Source of the DNA: Anaerolineae bacterium | GTDB lineage: Bacteria > Chloroflexota > Anaerolineae > Aggregatilineales > Phototrophicaceae | DNA: 40,894 bases | Assembly: GCA_019912965.1 (NCBI GenBank) | Contig: JAIOHM010000123.1 | Coordinates: 1 to 40,894 of the forward strand | Direction: 5' to 3' | Part shown: piece after piece, positions 15,365-23,407 of the stretch | How positions within the stretch are numbered: the stretch's first letter is position 1 | Layout: every line of letters starts with the position of its first letter | Position numbers and translations under genes: made by a program | Notes under the pieces: model-generated | What the model was told of the DNA's origin: nothing | The model's input: the letters and a program-made list of their open reading frames with translations, nothing else | Databases searched by the model: none

Positions 15365-15862
15365 TCAGGTTGAGGACTGTCGCATCAAATCATCCATAAT
15401 ACGCTGGGCGATTTCGGGATTGAGATGATGATGTAACACATCATGGAGCAGACTCTCGCGGCGTTTGAGTTCATCATGAAGCGCCTTAATTCGCAGCAGA
15501 CTGCGAACCCGCGCCAACACCATTACCATATCATAAGGCTTGGTGAGAAAATCATCTGCACCAGCTTCCAGCCCCTTGGATTTGGCTTCCTCATTGTCGA
15601 AAGCCGTCATCATCAAAACCGGGATATGTTGTGAAGCCGGGTTGGCTTTGATTTGGGCGCAGGTTTCGTAGCCGTTCAGACCGGGCATTCGCACATCCAT
15701 CAGGATCAGATCAGGCGGATTTACCGCAATAGTGTCTAATCCCTTTTGCCCATTGTTGGCATGAATCACAAGGTAGTTCGCGCTTTCCAAGTGTGCCTGA
15801 AGCAGTTCGCGGTTCATCCAATCATCATCGACGATCAAAATGGTTGCGGGAGTTGTACTCAC
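15365..15862 (-). CDS. Single-domain response regulator
   Basis: A 165-residue receiver protein. It has ILIVDDD (acidic pair D12-D13), the phospho-acceptor D56 in DLILMDVRMPGLNG, T86 in LMMTAFD and K108 in FLTKPYD, a complete active site. A helical extension of about 45 residues follows (LRIKALHDELKRRESLLHDVLHHHLNPEIAQRI), of a type that often leads into an output domain, but the protein ends there. It may act as a CheY-like relay. I chose GTG at 15862 because AAGAGG lies eight bases upstream; the frame stays open to 15931 without such a site. TACAAT at 15902-15897 is a possible -10. No histidine kinase is adjacent. Confidence 0.9.
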   Translation of the reverse strand: MSTTPATILIVDDDWMNRELLQAHLESANYLVIHANNGQKGLDTIAVNPPDLILMDVRMPGLNGYETCAQIKANPASQHIPVLMMTAFDNEEAKSKGLEAGADDFLTKPYDMVMVLARVRSLLRIKALHDELKRRESLLHDVLHHHLNPEIAQRIMDDLMRQSST

Positions 15863-15935
15863 CAGATAAACCTCTTTGGGTGAAGTTGCTAACCGTATTG
15901 TATGCGGGGCGCTGATTGGCTGCCATAACAATTTC

Positions 15936-15963
15936 TTGACGAAACCCTATTCCACGATAGAAT
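15936..15963 (+). promoter_or_regulatory. Promoter of padR-modA-modB, predicting a leaderless transcript
   Basis: TTGACG (15936-15941), 16 bases, TAGAAT (15958-15963). With the usual 6-7 bases from the -10 to the start of transcription, RNA begins at about 15970-15971, at the PadR ATG itself. No Shine-Dalgarno lies upstream of that ATG, which fits leaderless initiation. Confidence 0.6.
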
Positions 15964-15970
15964 AGCCTCC

Positions 15971-16522
15971 ATGAGTCAACTTACGCCCGATGAAACTTTG
16001 CTTGGTCTGCTGGCTGCACATGCACGGCACGGCTATCAACTGATGGAGTGTTTTCATGATCCAGCGCAGTTGGGGCGCGTGTGGCATTTGAGCACCAGCC
16101 AGCTTTACAACGTATTAAAACGGCTGGCGGCACAGGGTTTGATCGTTGGTCAGGAAATTGAGGCTTTCGATGCCCCCACACGCACCGAATACTGCCTAAC
16201 ACCATCTGGTCAACAACGCCTTGATGCATGGTTACATATGGCTCAACCATCTGCCAGTGTTCGGCGGGTGCGGGTGGAATTTCTGAGCCGCTTATACATC
16301 GCGCGTTTGTTGAATATTCCGACGATCCCAATTGTCAAAAATCAGAAGGCAAGCTGCCACCAAAAACGAGATGAATTGGTCAGCCAGCGAGACCAATCCG
16401 AACCGGGAATTGGATTTCTATCTCTGGAACTGGAAATCGCCCAAATGGAAGCCATACTGCGCTGGATTGAACGCTGTGAACTCGTCCCTAAAGAACCATT
16501 TGAAGAGGAGGAACTGCTATGA
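15971..16522 (+). CDS. PadR family transcriptional regulator
   Basis: A 183-residue protein. Residues about 8-80 form the PadR winged helix: LLGLLAAHARHGYQLMECF, STSQLYNVLKRLAAQGLIVGQ and TRTEYCLTPSGQQRLDAWL, including the classic 'HGYeL' and 'lYp.L.rLe..Gli' patterns. The C-terminal part is helical and would form the dimer (LELEIAQMEAILRWIERCEL). PadR proteins usually repress neighbouring genes in response to a small ligand. The stop overlaps the modA ATG by four bases, so the regulator is coupled to a molybdate transporter in place of the usual ModE. It probably starts leaderless. Confidence 0.9.
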   Translation: MSQLTPDETLLGLLAAHARHGYQLMECFHDPAQLGRVWHLSTSQLYNVLKRLAAQGLIVGQEIEAFDAPTRTEYCLTPSGQQRLDAWLHMAQPSASVRRVRVEFLSRLYIARLLNIPTIPIVKNQKASCHQKRDELVSQRDQSEPGIGFLSLELEIAQMEAILRWIERCELVPKEPFEEEELL

Positions 16523-17412
16523 AATACCGTTTTTACCTGCTTGCTCTAGTTCTCATCGCCACACTAACCTTTGGGTTGCGTTCCAGTGAGGCACAAGAAA
16601 CTCAAACGCTGACGGTATTCGCTGCTGCTTCGCTAACGGATGCTTTTACCGAGATTGCGGCGAACTTCCAAACAGAAAATTCGGACGTAGAAATTGTTTT
16701 TAATTTTGCGAATTCGTCGGCACTTGCGGCTCAATTGAGCGAAGGCGCTCCAGCGGATATCTTCGCCAGCGCAAATCAGCGACAGATGCAGGTTGCAATT
16801 GACGGAGAGCGTATTGCTGAACCGACAGCGATCTTTGCCCGTAACCGGTTGGTGGTTGTGGTTCCAGCAGATAATCCTGCCAATATTCAAACGTTGAACG
16901 ATCTGGCAAAACCGGGGCTACTGCTGATACTAGTCGCATCTGGTGCTCCTATACGGGATTACACGGACGCGATGCTCGAAATGATGGCGGTTGACCCAGC
17001 ATATGGCGAAGATTACCGGGAAGCTGTGCTCGAAAATATTGTTTCCGAGGAAGATAATGTGCGGCAGGTGACTGCGAAAGTGGCATTGGGTGAAGCGGAT
17101 GCTGGTATCGTCTATCTTTCGGACATTACACCGGACGTCAATGAAGCCGTTATTCATCTCCCGATACCAGATGCTTTTAACACGATTGCTACCTACCCGA
17201 TTGGCATAACGACTGACAGCCCCAACCCTGAACTGGCCCAGGCTTTTGTGGATTATATCCTTTCCGACAGTGGACAAGCTGTTTTGCTGGACTGGAATTT
17301 CCTCGGCAAATGTCCATTAGTTACTGAACCTGATGTAACCCCGGAGGCGACGCCTGAAACCACCCCATCGGCTGAAGAAACCGAAACCCGTGACGATGCG
17401 GGCTGCTCTTAA
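16519..17412 (+). CDS. modA: Molybdate-type ABC transporter substrate-binding protein
   Basis: A 297-residue exported binding protein. It has a signal peptide (KYRFYLLALVLIATLTFG) with cleavage near SSEAQE. The ModA core follows: LTVFAAASLTDAF, NFANSSALAAQLSEGAPADIFASAN, ARNRLVVVVPADNP and VALGEADAGIVYLSDI. These hold the oxyanion-contacting Ser and backbone positions of the family. The last 30 residues are an unusual Thr/Pro/Glu-rich tail (TPEATPETTPSAEE) after the normal end at FLGKC. A strong GAGGAGG precedes the ATG, which overlaps padR. It delivers molybdate or tungstate to ModB; the two oxyanions cannot be told apart from sequence. Confidence 0.92.
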   Translation: MKYRFYLLALVLIATLTFGLRSSEAQETQTLTVFAAASLTDAFTEIAANFQTENSDVEIVFNFANSSALAAQLSEGAPADIFASANQRQMQVAIDGERIAEPTAIFARNRLVVVVPADNPANIQTLNDLAKPGLLLILVASGAPIRDYTDAMLEMMAVDPAYGEDYREAVLENIVSEEDNVRQVTAKVALGEADAGIVYLSDITPDVNEAVIHLPIPDAFNTIATYPIGITTDSPNPELAQAFVDYILSDSGQAVLLDWNFLGKCPLVTEPDVTPEATPETTPSAEETETRDDAGCS

Positions 17413-17421
17413 GAGGCCATT

Positions 17422-18228
17422 CTGAACACGCATAGACTACGCCAAAAAATTGCTAATGCTGCCTTGCTAACTGCGGGCGGCATTTTTGTGCTGCTGCTGG
17501 TCTTGCCGCTGCTGGCGTTGGTGATCCGCAGCCTGCAAACCCGTGCATGGGAAGGGACACCCGAATCCGGCATTACTGAAGCCATTGGCCTGAGTTTGGT
17601 GACAACGGGAATCACAGTCATTATCACGATTTTGCTGGGGACTCCGCTGGCTTATGTGCTGGCACGGCGGCGTTTTCGCGGTCGGCGTTTGCTGACGGTG
17701 CTAGTGGAACTCCCGGTTGTGCTGCCACCAGCCGTCGCCGGATTAGGGTTATTAGTGGCTTTCGGGCGGCGTGGATTGTTTGGGCCACTATTGGGTAGTT
17801 TGGATATTCAACTGCCGTTTACAACGGCAGCGGTCGTCATGGCGCAAACATTTGTGTCTGCACCGTTTTATATTCGGGCAGCACAGATTGGTTTCCAGCA
17901 TATTGACCCAGAAATCGAAGCGGCGGCGCGGGTGGATGGGTCGGGCGGGTTGGCGTTGTTCTGGTGGATCACGCTGCCGCTGGCTTTTCGCGGATTGGCG
18001 GCTGGCTTGACCCTGAGTTGGGCGCGGGCGATGGGCGAATTTGGCGCGACCATTTTATTTGCGGGCAGTGTGCAAGGCCGAACGCAGACCATGCCGCTGC
18101 TGGTTTACAACGTGCTGGAACGGGATATTAACGCGGCTATCTGGACAGGATTACTGTTGGTTGGGATGGCATTGATGGCGCTATTGCTCTCGCAGTGGCT
18201 TTCGCGGAAGCGGGATGAGGCTTCATGA
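17422..18228 (+). CDS. modB: Molybdate ABC transporter permease
   Basis: A polytopic permease with the EAA loop EAAARVDGSGGLALFWWITLPLA, which docks to the ATPase, plus LVELPVVLPPAVAGLGLL and RAMGEFGATILFAGS, typical of ModB. No ATG lies near the start. TTG at 17464 has no Shine-Dalgarno and would begin inside the first membrane helix. CTG at 17422 has AAGAGG (17411-17416) five bases upstream and adds the basic stretch NTHRLRQK before the helix, fitting the positive-inside rule. I therefore place the start at the non-canonical CTG (268 residues). No modC follows; the ATPase must come from elsewhere. Confidence 0.88.
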   Translation: MNTHRLRQKIANAALLTAGGIFVLLLVLPLLALVIRSLQTRAWEGTPESGITEAIGLSLVTTGITVIITILLGTPLAYVLARRRFRGRRLLTVLVELPVVLPPAVAGLGLLVAFGRRGLFGPLLGSLDIQLPFTTAAVVMAQTFVSAPFYIRAAQIGFQHIDPEIEAAARVDGSGGLALFWWITLPLAFRGLAAGLTLSWARAMGEFGATILFAGSVQGRTQTMPLLVYNVLERDINAAIWTGLLLVGMALMALLLSQWLSRKRDEAS

Positions 18229-18263
18229 TTCTCGTTATTTGCGCGAAAGGTGGGAAAGGATAG
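18225..18263 (+). other. Twelve-codon ORF coupled to the modB stop, where modC would be expected
   Basis: An ATG overlaps the modB TGA (ATGA at 18225-18228) and opens a frame of only twelve codons (MILVICAKGGKG) before TAG at 18261-18263. The ATGA junction is typical of a coupled downstream gene. It may be all that is left of modC, or chance. Too short to identify. Confidence 0.2.
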
Positions 18264-18305
18264 GCTTAAGCATAGAATAAAATCTTTGAATTGATGAGGC
18301 GATTG

Positions 18306-19886
18306 ATGAACGTTCAGCCTTCGAGACGAACTTATGCCATCACGCTGTTTCTGATCCTGCTGGTGTGCTACGGCTACTTTATGCCGAAGTGGGCGGATTG
18401 GGGCGCGAATTCCCGTGCAGACCTTACCTATGCATTTGGGGATAAAGGCGTACTCTATATTGACGATTACCACACCAATACGGGTGATAAAGCCTGCTAC
18501 CCCGGCCCATACACGCCTGAACCGGGTGATCCTACTGGCACGCGCGGCACTTGCGAAGGACACTTCTATACCGATAAATCCATTGGGCCATCGCTGCTGG
18601 CGCTGCCCTTTTACGTCGTGTTCAAAGGCATTGCGAGTCTGCCGCCCATCCAGAACTTCATCCAGAGTGGCAAGGGTTTGGGCAGCATGACCGATACGCT
18701 GAACCCGGATGGGCAAGGCGTTCGACCGGAAGCGGTTTACCAGTATATGGCGTTGATTTTCATCACATTCTTTGCTTCATCTGTTCCATCAGCCATATTG
18801 GGTGTGGTGGTTTTCCTGATGGCTTGCCGCTTCACCCGCAACGAACTGTATGCGTTTATTGTTGGTTTACTCTATGGATTAGCGACCATCGCTTTCCCTT
18901 ACAGCAATGTGCTCTACCAGCATCAACTGGCTGCGTTTGGGATGTTCGTCGGCTTCTATCTTCTGTGGCGTGTGATTTATGAAAATGCCAATCTGAACTG
19001 GTTATGGCTGGTCGGCCTGTTGTTCAGTCTGGCGGTAGTTACGGAATATCCGGTTGTTCCGGCGTTGGCGATATTGTTCGTCTGGGCAGCCATCGTCATG
19101 AAAAATCGGCTGCAACTGTACCGGGTGGTGCTGGCGGCTATTCCACTGGGGTTGCTGTTCGCAGGGTATAACCTCGCCACTTTTGAAAGTTTCTTGCCAA
19201 CGGGATACGAATATTCCACCAACTGGCAAAATGTGCATGATGTCGGTTTCCTGAGTCTGACGATGCCAAATCCCCAAACCCTGCTTGGTCTGACGTTTAG
19301 CCCATTTCGGGGTATTTTCTTTTTGTCACCTGCGCTGCTGCTGGCAATCCCCGGTTTCGCTGGATTGTGGACAGGCTTCAAGCAGTTCCGGGGTGGAATA
19401 ATCGCCATGCTGTTGGTGATTCTATTCTTCTTCGCCTACAACTCATCCAGCGCGATGTGGTGGGGTGGACATACAGTTGGCCCACGCTACCTCGCGCCGA
19501 TGGTTCCCTTTTTGACGGTTCCGGTTGTGGTTGCCATCGACAGGTTAGCGCGCAAACGGCTTAACCTGTGGCTGATTGGTGTGCTGATTGTGCTGTCGTT
19601 CGTCAATGTTTGGATACAATCGTTGGGAGGGCAAAACTTCCCGCCTGCATTTGCAGACAGTGGTGCGCGCATTGATAACCCGCTGTTTGAATACTCACTG
19701 CCCCTGCTGGCACAGGGCAACATCGCTCGCAATTATGGGATGCTGGTTGGTTTGCGCGGATTCCTCAGTCTGATCCCATTGGCGGTTGTGGTGGTTGGCC
19801 TTTACCTCGTGCTCCCGCGTTGGCTAAACCGTCGTGAACAGCAAATCCAGTTAAAGACACAGCAAGCCGCTGGAGGCACCGATTGA
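18306..19886 (+). CDS. GT-C type membrane glycosyltransferase, hypothetical
   Basis: A 526-residue polytopic protein with about ten membrane segments. The first helix (ITLFLILLVCYGYF) is followed by an extracytoplasmic loop with NSRADLTYAF, DDYHTNTGDKA and GHFYTDKSIGPSLLALPFY. This is the arrangement seen in uncharacterised GT-C proteins, in which acidic residues after the first helix form the catalytic site for lipid-phosphate sugar donors. GAGG (18296-18299) six bases before ATG 18306 supports that start; ATG 18294 is an alternative. It is coupled to the next GT-C gene by a TTGA overlap. It probably glycosylates an envelope polymer or protein. Confidence 0.78.
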   Translation: MNVQPSRRTYAITLFLILLVCYGYFMPKWADWGANSRADLTYAFGDKGVLYIDDYHTNTGDKACYPGPYTPEPGDPTGTRGTCEGHFYTDKSIGPSLLALPFYVVFKGIASLPPIQNFIQSGKGLGSMTDTLNPDGQGVRPEAVYQYMALIFITFFASSVPSAILGVVVFLMACRFTRNELYAFIVGLLYGLATIAFPYSNVLYQHQLAAFGMFVGFYLLWRVIYENANLNWLWLVGLLFSLAVVTEYPVVPALAILFVWAAIVMKNRLQLYRVVLAAIPLGLLFAGYNLATFESFLPTGYEYSTNWQNVHDVGFLSLTMPNPQTLLGLTFSPFRGIFFLSPALLLAIPGFAGLWTGFKQFRGGIIAMLLVILFFFAYNSSSAMWWGGHTVGPRYLAPMVPFLTVPVVVAIDRLARKRLNLWLIGVLIVLSFVNVWIQSLGGQNFPPAFADSGARIDNPLFEYSLPLLAQGNIARNYGMLVGLRGFLSLIPLAVVVVGLYLVLPRWLNRREQQIQLKTQQAAGGTD

Positions 19887-21421
19887 ACAACGTACTCAAC
19901 ATTGATCTCAACAAGAACGCGAAATGGGTGGCATTGGCGCTGTTCGTGCTGACCATTCTGACGCGCATTCCGTTCGCCAGCCAATACCTGTATCACTGGG
20001 ATTCGGTCAACATGGCATTCGGCATTCAGGAATATAACGTTCTGGATGGCGCGCCACAGTTCCCCGGCTATATCGTCTACATCGTCATCGCACAGGTCGT
20101 CAACTTTGTGTTCAACGATCCACAGCGGACGATGGTGTTCATCAGCATCGTCAGCAGCGGATTAGCGGTCGTGAGCCTGTTTTACTTCGGGCGCGACATG
20201 TTCAATTCCGTTACAGGATTGATCGCTGCGCTGTTCCTGATGACCAGCCCATTATTCTGGTTTTACGGCGAAATTGCCCTCCCACATACGCTGGATTTGT
20301 TCGCTATCACCTTCTCGGCCTGGATGTTGTACAAAATCATGCAGGGCGATTTGCGCTGGTTGTGGGTGACGACGATTTTTCTGGCACTGGTGGGCGGTTT
20401 CCGGCAGCAGGATTTGCTGTTCCTCGCTCCGGTTGCGCTGTTTGCGGGTTATCGGATCGGTATCGTTCGCATTATCAAAGTGATCGTTTTGGGTCTGGTT
20501 GTGACTCTGGCGTGGTTCATTCCGCTGCTTTACTACAGCGGTGGCCTGCAAAATTATCTAGCAGGATCAAGTGCATTCACCGCTGAATTTTTCACCAGCA
20601 CCTCACTGCTTTCCGGCGCAGGTTTGTTCGGTTTGCGGCGCAATGTAGTCGAAAAACTCGGCCCGTATACTTTGTATGCGTGGTCGGTAGCGGCGTTGGC
20701 TGTGCTAGGTTGGCTTCCTTCTTTGCCAAACCGATGGCGGACATGGTTACGCAGCCGCAAAGCATGGTTTATGCTGCTGTGGATTGCGCCGCCTGTCCTA
20801 TTTTATGTGATTATCCACATGGGACAGCAGGGGCTAGTCTTTGTTTTCTTGCCTGCGCTGCTGCTGTTGAGCGCAGAGGGATTATATCGGCTGTTTGCAT
20901 CCCGGCCTATGCTGCTGCGGGCAAGCACAGCGGTTATTCTGCTCATCAGCGCAGGCGTTTTCATTTTCGCGCCAGCCTATCCATTGGGCAGAGATCGGCT
21001 TAAATTGCTGACTTATGACACGCTTCGTCAGAGCGATCAAGCGATGGCCGACAAAATTGCTGCCGTGCGCGAAAACTTTCCGCCGGAAAGTACGCTGCTG
21101 CTGGCGGCGAATTGGCGGCATATTCAGTTTTATCTACCAGAATATCGCTTTGCCAAGTTCAGCATTGGCGCGAAATTTGAGCTTGAGGCTGGGCAGCCCA
21201 CAGGCGCGGATTTCGTCAATCAGCCGGTTACTGCCGGAGAATTAGGCTTATCTGCTGACACTGATTGGCAAGTGGTGGTGATGGATGAAGAACTGAATGC
21301 GTTCGCGGCTGGAACTTTGGAACATGTCACCCTGCCAGATGGATTCCAACTGGCTTATCTGCTCCTAAAAGCCGATGATGTCTATTTTACGGATGGGGTG
21401 ACCTTCGGTATCCAAAGCTAA
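19883..21421 (+). CDS. GT-C / PMT-like (GT39-type) membrane glycosyltransferase, hypothetical
   Basis: A 512-residue polytopic protein starting with TTG (TTGA overlap with the previous stop; GGAGG just upstream). The first helix is followed by RIPFASQYLYHWDSVNMAFGI, with an Asp in the catalytic position of GT-C enzymes. About ten membrane helices follow, and a C-terminal globular domain from about residue 385 (PPESTLLLAANWRHIQFYLPEY). Similar proteins use polyprenyl-phosphate mannose or glucose. The Alg5-like enzyme at 1.6-2.4 kb could supply such a donor. It meets mutY tail to tail with a four-base overlap. Family membership is inferred from topology and the first loop. Confidence 0.75.
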   Translation: MNNVLNIDLNKNAKWVALALFVLTILTRIPFASQYLYHWDSVNMAFGIQEYNVLDGAPQFPGYIVYIVIAQVVNFVFNDPQRTMVFISIVSSGLAVVSLFYFGRDMFNSVTGLIAALFLMTSPLFWFYGEIALPHTLDLFAITFSAWMLYKIMQGDLRWLWVTTIFLALVGGFRQQDLLFLAPVALFAGYRIGIVRIIKVIVLGLVVTLAWFIPLLYYSGGLQNYLAGSSAFTAEFFTSTSLLSGAGLFGLRRNVVEKLGPYTLYAWSVAALAVLGWLPSLPNRWRTWLRSRKAWFMLLWIAPPVLFYVIIHMGQQGLVFVFLPALLLLSAEGLYRLFASRPMLLRASTAVILLISAGVFIFAPAYPLGRDRLKLLTYDTLRQSDQAMADKIAAVRENFPPESTLLLAANWRHIQFYLPEYRFAKFSIGAKFELEAGQPTGADFVNQPVTAGELGLSADTDWQVVVMDEELNAFAAGTLEHVTLPDGFQLAYLLLKADDVYFTDGVTFGIQS

Positions 21422-22491
21422 AACAACATTCGTTTGCGTTCTTCCAGTGCCCGAATGACTTCGCGGTCAGCTTTGCCAAAGCTGTATTGGTCAAGTTGTT
21501 CGGGCAATACCCATGCCCAATCCCGTACTCCAATCGCTTGTGGTTGGCCTTCAGCATAACGACAGGTGAAGGCGTGGAGCGTAATTTTGAAGTGGGTGAA
21601 AGCGTGCTGCACAACGCAGAATAATTCGCCTACTTCCACGGTGATTCCCAACTCTTCCTGCAATTCACGATTTAGACATTCAGGCAGGGTTTCATCTGCT
21701 TCCTGCTTGCCGCCGGGAAATTCCCATAACCCCCCCAATAAACCCTCTAGCGGACGCTGCGCGATCAGCAGTTGCCCATCGTCATTCCAGATCATCCCCG
21801 CAGCGACATGGTAATGGGGAACTGCCGCTTTACGGGCTTTCACAGGGCGCTGATTTTGTGTGTGGTTGGCGAAGGCTTCGCAGTGTTTTTGGACAGGGCA
21901 TTCGGCGCATAATGGATTGCGCGGCTTGCAGATTACCCGCCCCAACTCCATCAAGGCTTGGTTGTAATCACCGGGGCGTTCCCGATCAAGCCATTTTTCA
22001 GCAAGTTTCCACAATTCCTCTTTGATATTTGGCTGTGTTACATCGGATTCCAGATCAGTTAGACGGGCGAAAACGCGGATCACGTTGCCGTCTAGTACAG
22101 GGGCAGCCTGCCCGAAAGCAATGCTGGCGATTGCTCCAGCGGTGTAACGACCGATCCCCGGCAGCGCCAATAATCCATCAACTGTTCGTGGAAAACTGCC
22201 ATCAAAATCGCGGGAAACAATCTGTGCAGTTTGGTGTAAATTGCGCGCACGACTATAATATCCCAAACCTTCCCATCGCTTGAGGACATCGGCAAGGGGG
22301 GCAGCGGCTAATGCTTGAACAGTTGGGAATGTTTCCAGAAACCGGGCGAAGTAGGGTTTAACCGTTTCGACCTGTGTCTGCTGAAGCATAATTTCCGAAA
22401 GCCAGACGCGATAAGCATCCTGATTTTCGCGCCACGGGAGATCAGCAGCGTGAATGTCATACCAAGCCAGAAGATCAGATTGCAAACGCAT
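21418..22491 (-). CDS. mutY: A/G-specific adenine glycosylase with C-terminal Nudix domain
   Basis: A 357-residue MutY of normal length. Catalytic E33 lies in LSEIMLQQTQVE. The helix-hairpin-helix is LLALPGIGRYTAGAIASIAFG, the second catalytic acid is in APVLDGNVIRV, and the four-cysteine Fe-S loop follows C-x6-C-x2-C-x5-C (CKPRNPLCAECPVQKHC). The C-terminal MutT-like domain includes LWEFPGGKQE and ECLNRELQEELGI, used to recognise 8-oxoguanine. It removes adenine mispaired with 8-oxoG. AGAGG lies seven bases before the ATG. It is divergent from the LSDAT gene, with an inverted repeat in the shared gap. Confidence 0.96.
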   Translation of the reverse strand: MRLQSDLLAWYDIHAADLPWRENQDAYRVWLSEIMLQQTQVETVKPYFARFLETFPTVQALAAAPLADVLKRWEGLGYYSRARNLHQTAQIVSRDFDGSFPRTVDGLLALPGIGRYTAGAIASIAFGQAAPVLDGNVIRVFARLTDLESDVTQPNIKEELWKLAEKWLDRERPGDYNQALMELGRVICKPRNPLCAECPVQKHCEAFANHTQNQRPVKARKAAVPHYHVAAGMIWNDDGQLLIAQRPLEGLLGGLWEFPGGKQEADETLPECLNRELQEELGITVEVGELFCVVQHAFTHFKITLHAFTCRYAEGQPQAIGVRDWAWVLPEQLDQYSFGKADREVIRALEERKRMLF

Positions 22492-22512
22492 TGGCAGCCT
22501 CTTGTTGGGTGC

Positions 22513-22544
22513 TTGTTATGTTTTATATCGGACAATCATAACAA
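22513..22544. promoter_or_regulatory. Inverted repeat in the mutY / LSDAT divergent promoter region
   Basis: TTGTTATG (22513-22520) and CATAACAA (22537-22544) are perfect 8-base arms separated by 16 bases. The dyad is centred 37 bases upstream of mutY and 57 bases from the LSDAT start. The arm spacing places both arms on one face of DNA about two turns apart, as for a dimeric regulator. No clear -35/-10 pair was found around it. Confidence 0.45.
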
Positions 22545-22585
22545 TCCCAATCCGCAAATACACGCCTTATAGTGAGGGTGTGAGC

Positions 22586-23368
22586 ATGACTTTAAAAAAC
22601 AAACGGTTTGTCATCCATTTTGGTCAGGGACAGGCAGCCTTTGCTGTTCAGGTTCCGCATCGTTTTGATCCCCAAGCACTTGCTAAAACGCTTGGTTTTT
22701 CAGAACCACGCCCAACCATTTATGTTACGGGCGGCGCAGGCATGATGTCCCCGGAAGATATGGCAGCAACCCGCAGCATCGTTGAACGTGGGTTGGTGCG
22801 TTTCGCTGAAGAACGTAATGCAATTGTGATTGACGGCGGAACGGAGGCAGGCATTCCAATTCTGCTCGGCAATGCCCGTGTAAAAAAACGCTATCATTTT
22901 CCCTTGATCGGAATCGCTCCGCTGGAATTGGTTCATTATCCCGGTCACGACAACCCCGACAGCGCATCGCTCGATCCCGGTCATTCACATTTTGTGCTGA
23001 CAGCAGGCGATGAATTTGGCGATGAATCCGAGATGATTACCCAATTGACTCATGTACTCTCTGGCAAGGGACAATACCCCGCTGTCGGCATCTTGATTAA
23101 CGGCGGCAAGATCGCGCGTGAAGAAGTACACAGCCGGACGACATCTGAATCAATCTCTTTTCCACTGATCGTCATCGAAGGCACAGGCCGTTTTGCAGAT
23201 ACACTGGCGCGGGCTTTCTATGAACGTCACACCGATGATGAAAAAGTTCAGGACATCATCCAGAAAGGGAGTTTGCAACTGGTTTCCATCAACGATGGGC
23301 CGGACGAAATGCACGAAAAACTTACCTATCTGTTTGACTCCCATAAGCCATCAGCAGCAGTTGGCTGA
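22586..23368 (+). CDS. LSDAT (SLOG superfamily) domain protein
   Basis: A 260-residue protein with the glycine-rich Rossmann-like elements of the LSDAT family (LOG-Smf/DprA-TRPM): IYVTGGAGMMSPED, NAIVIDGGTEAGIPILLGNAR, PLIGIAPLELVHYPG, DPGHSHFVLTAGDEFGDES, VGILINGGKIAREEV and LIVIEGTGRFADTLA. SLOG domains are thought to bind or process nucleotide-derived ligands such as NAD or ADP-ribose derivatives, and occur in signalling and conflict systems. Eukaryotic TRPM channels carry a relative. GAGGG lies seven bases before ATG 22586; the frame is open to 22454 but without family similarity. A membrane TPR gene follows after 39 bases. The family call is from motif memory. Confidence 0.75.
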   Translation: MTLKNKRFVIHFGQGQAAFAVQVPHRFDPQALAKTLGFSEPRPTIYVTGGAGMMSPEDMAATRSIVERGLVRFAEERNAIVIDGGTEAGIPILLGNARVKKRYHFPLIGIAPLELVHYPGHDNPDSASLDPGHSHFVLTAGDEFGDESEMITQLTHVLSGKGQYPAVGILINGGKIAREEVHSRTTSESISFPLIVIEGTGRFADTLARAFYERHTDDEKVQDIIQKGSLQLVSINDGPDEMHEKLTYLFDSHKPSAAVG

Positions 23369-23407
23369 TTTTAGCAGTCTGTCACCACATGAATTGAGGA
23401 AGCCCTC

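Noticed and set aside
18239..18278. TTGCGC and TAGAAT as a promoter for the GT-C genes
   Set aside because: The spacing is 28 bases, far outside the 15-19 range; no other pair fits.
22536..22573. TATAGT near 22568 as the -10 of the LSDAT gene
   Set aside because: Transcription would begin downstream of the SD at 22574-22578, and no -35 is present at the right distance.
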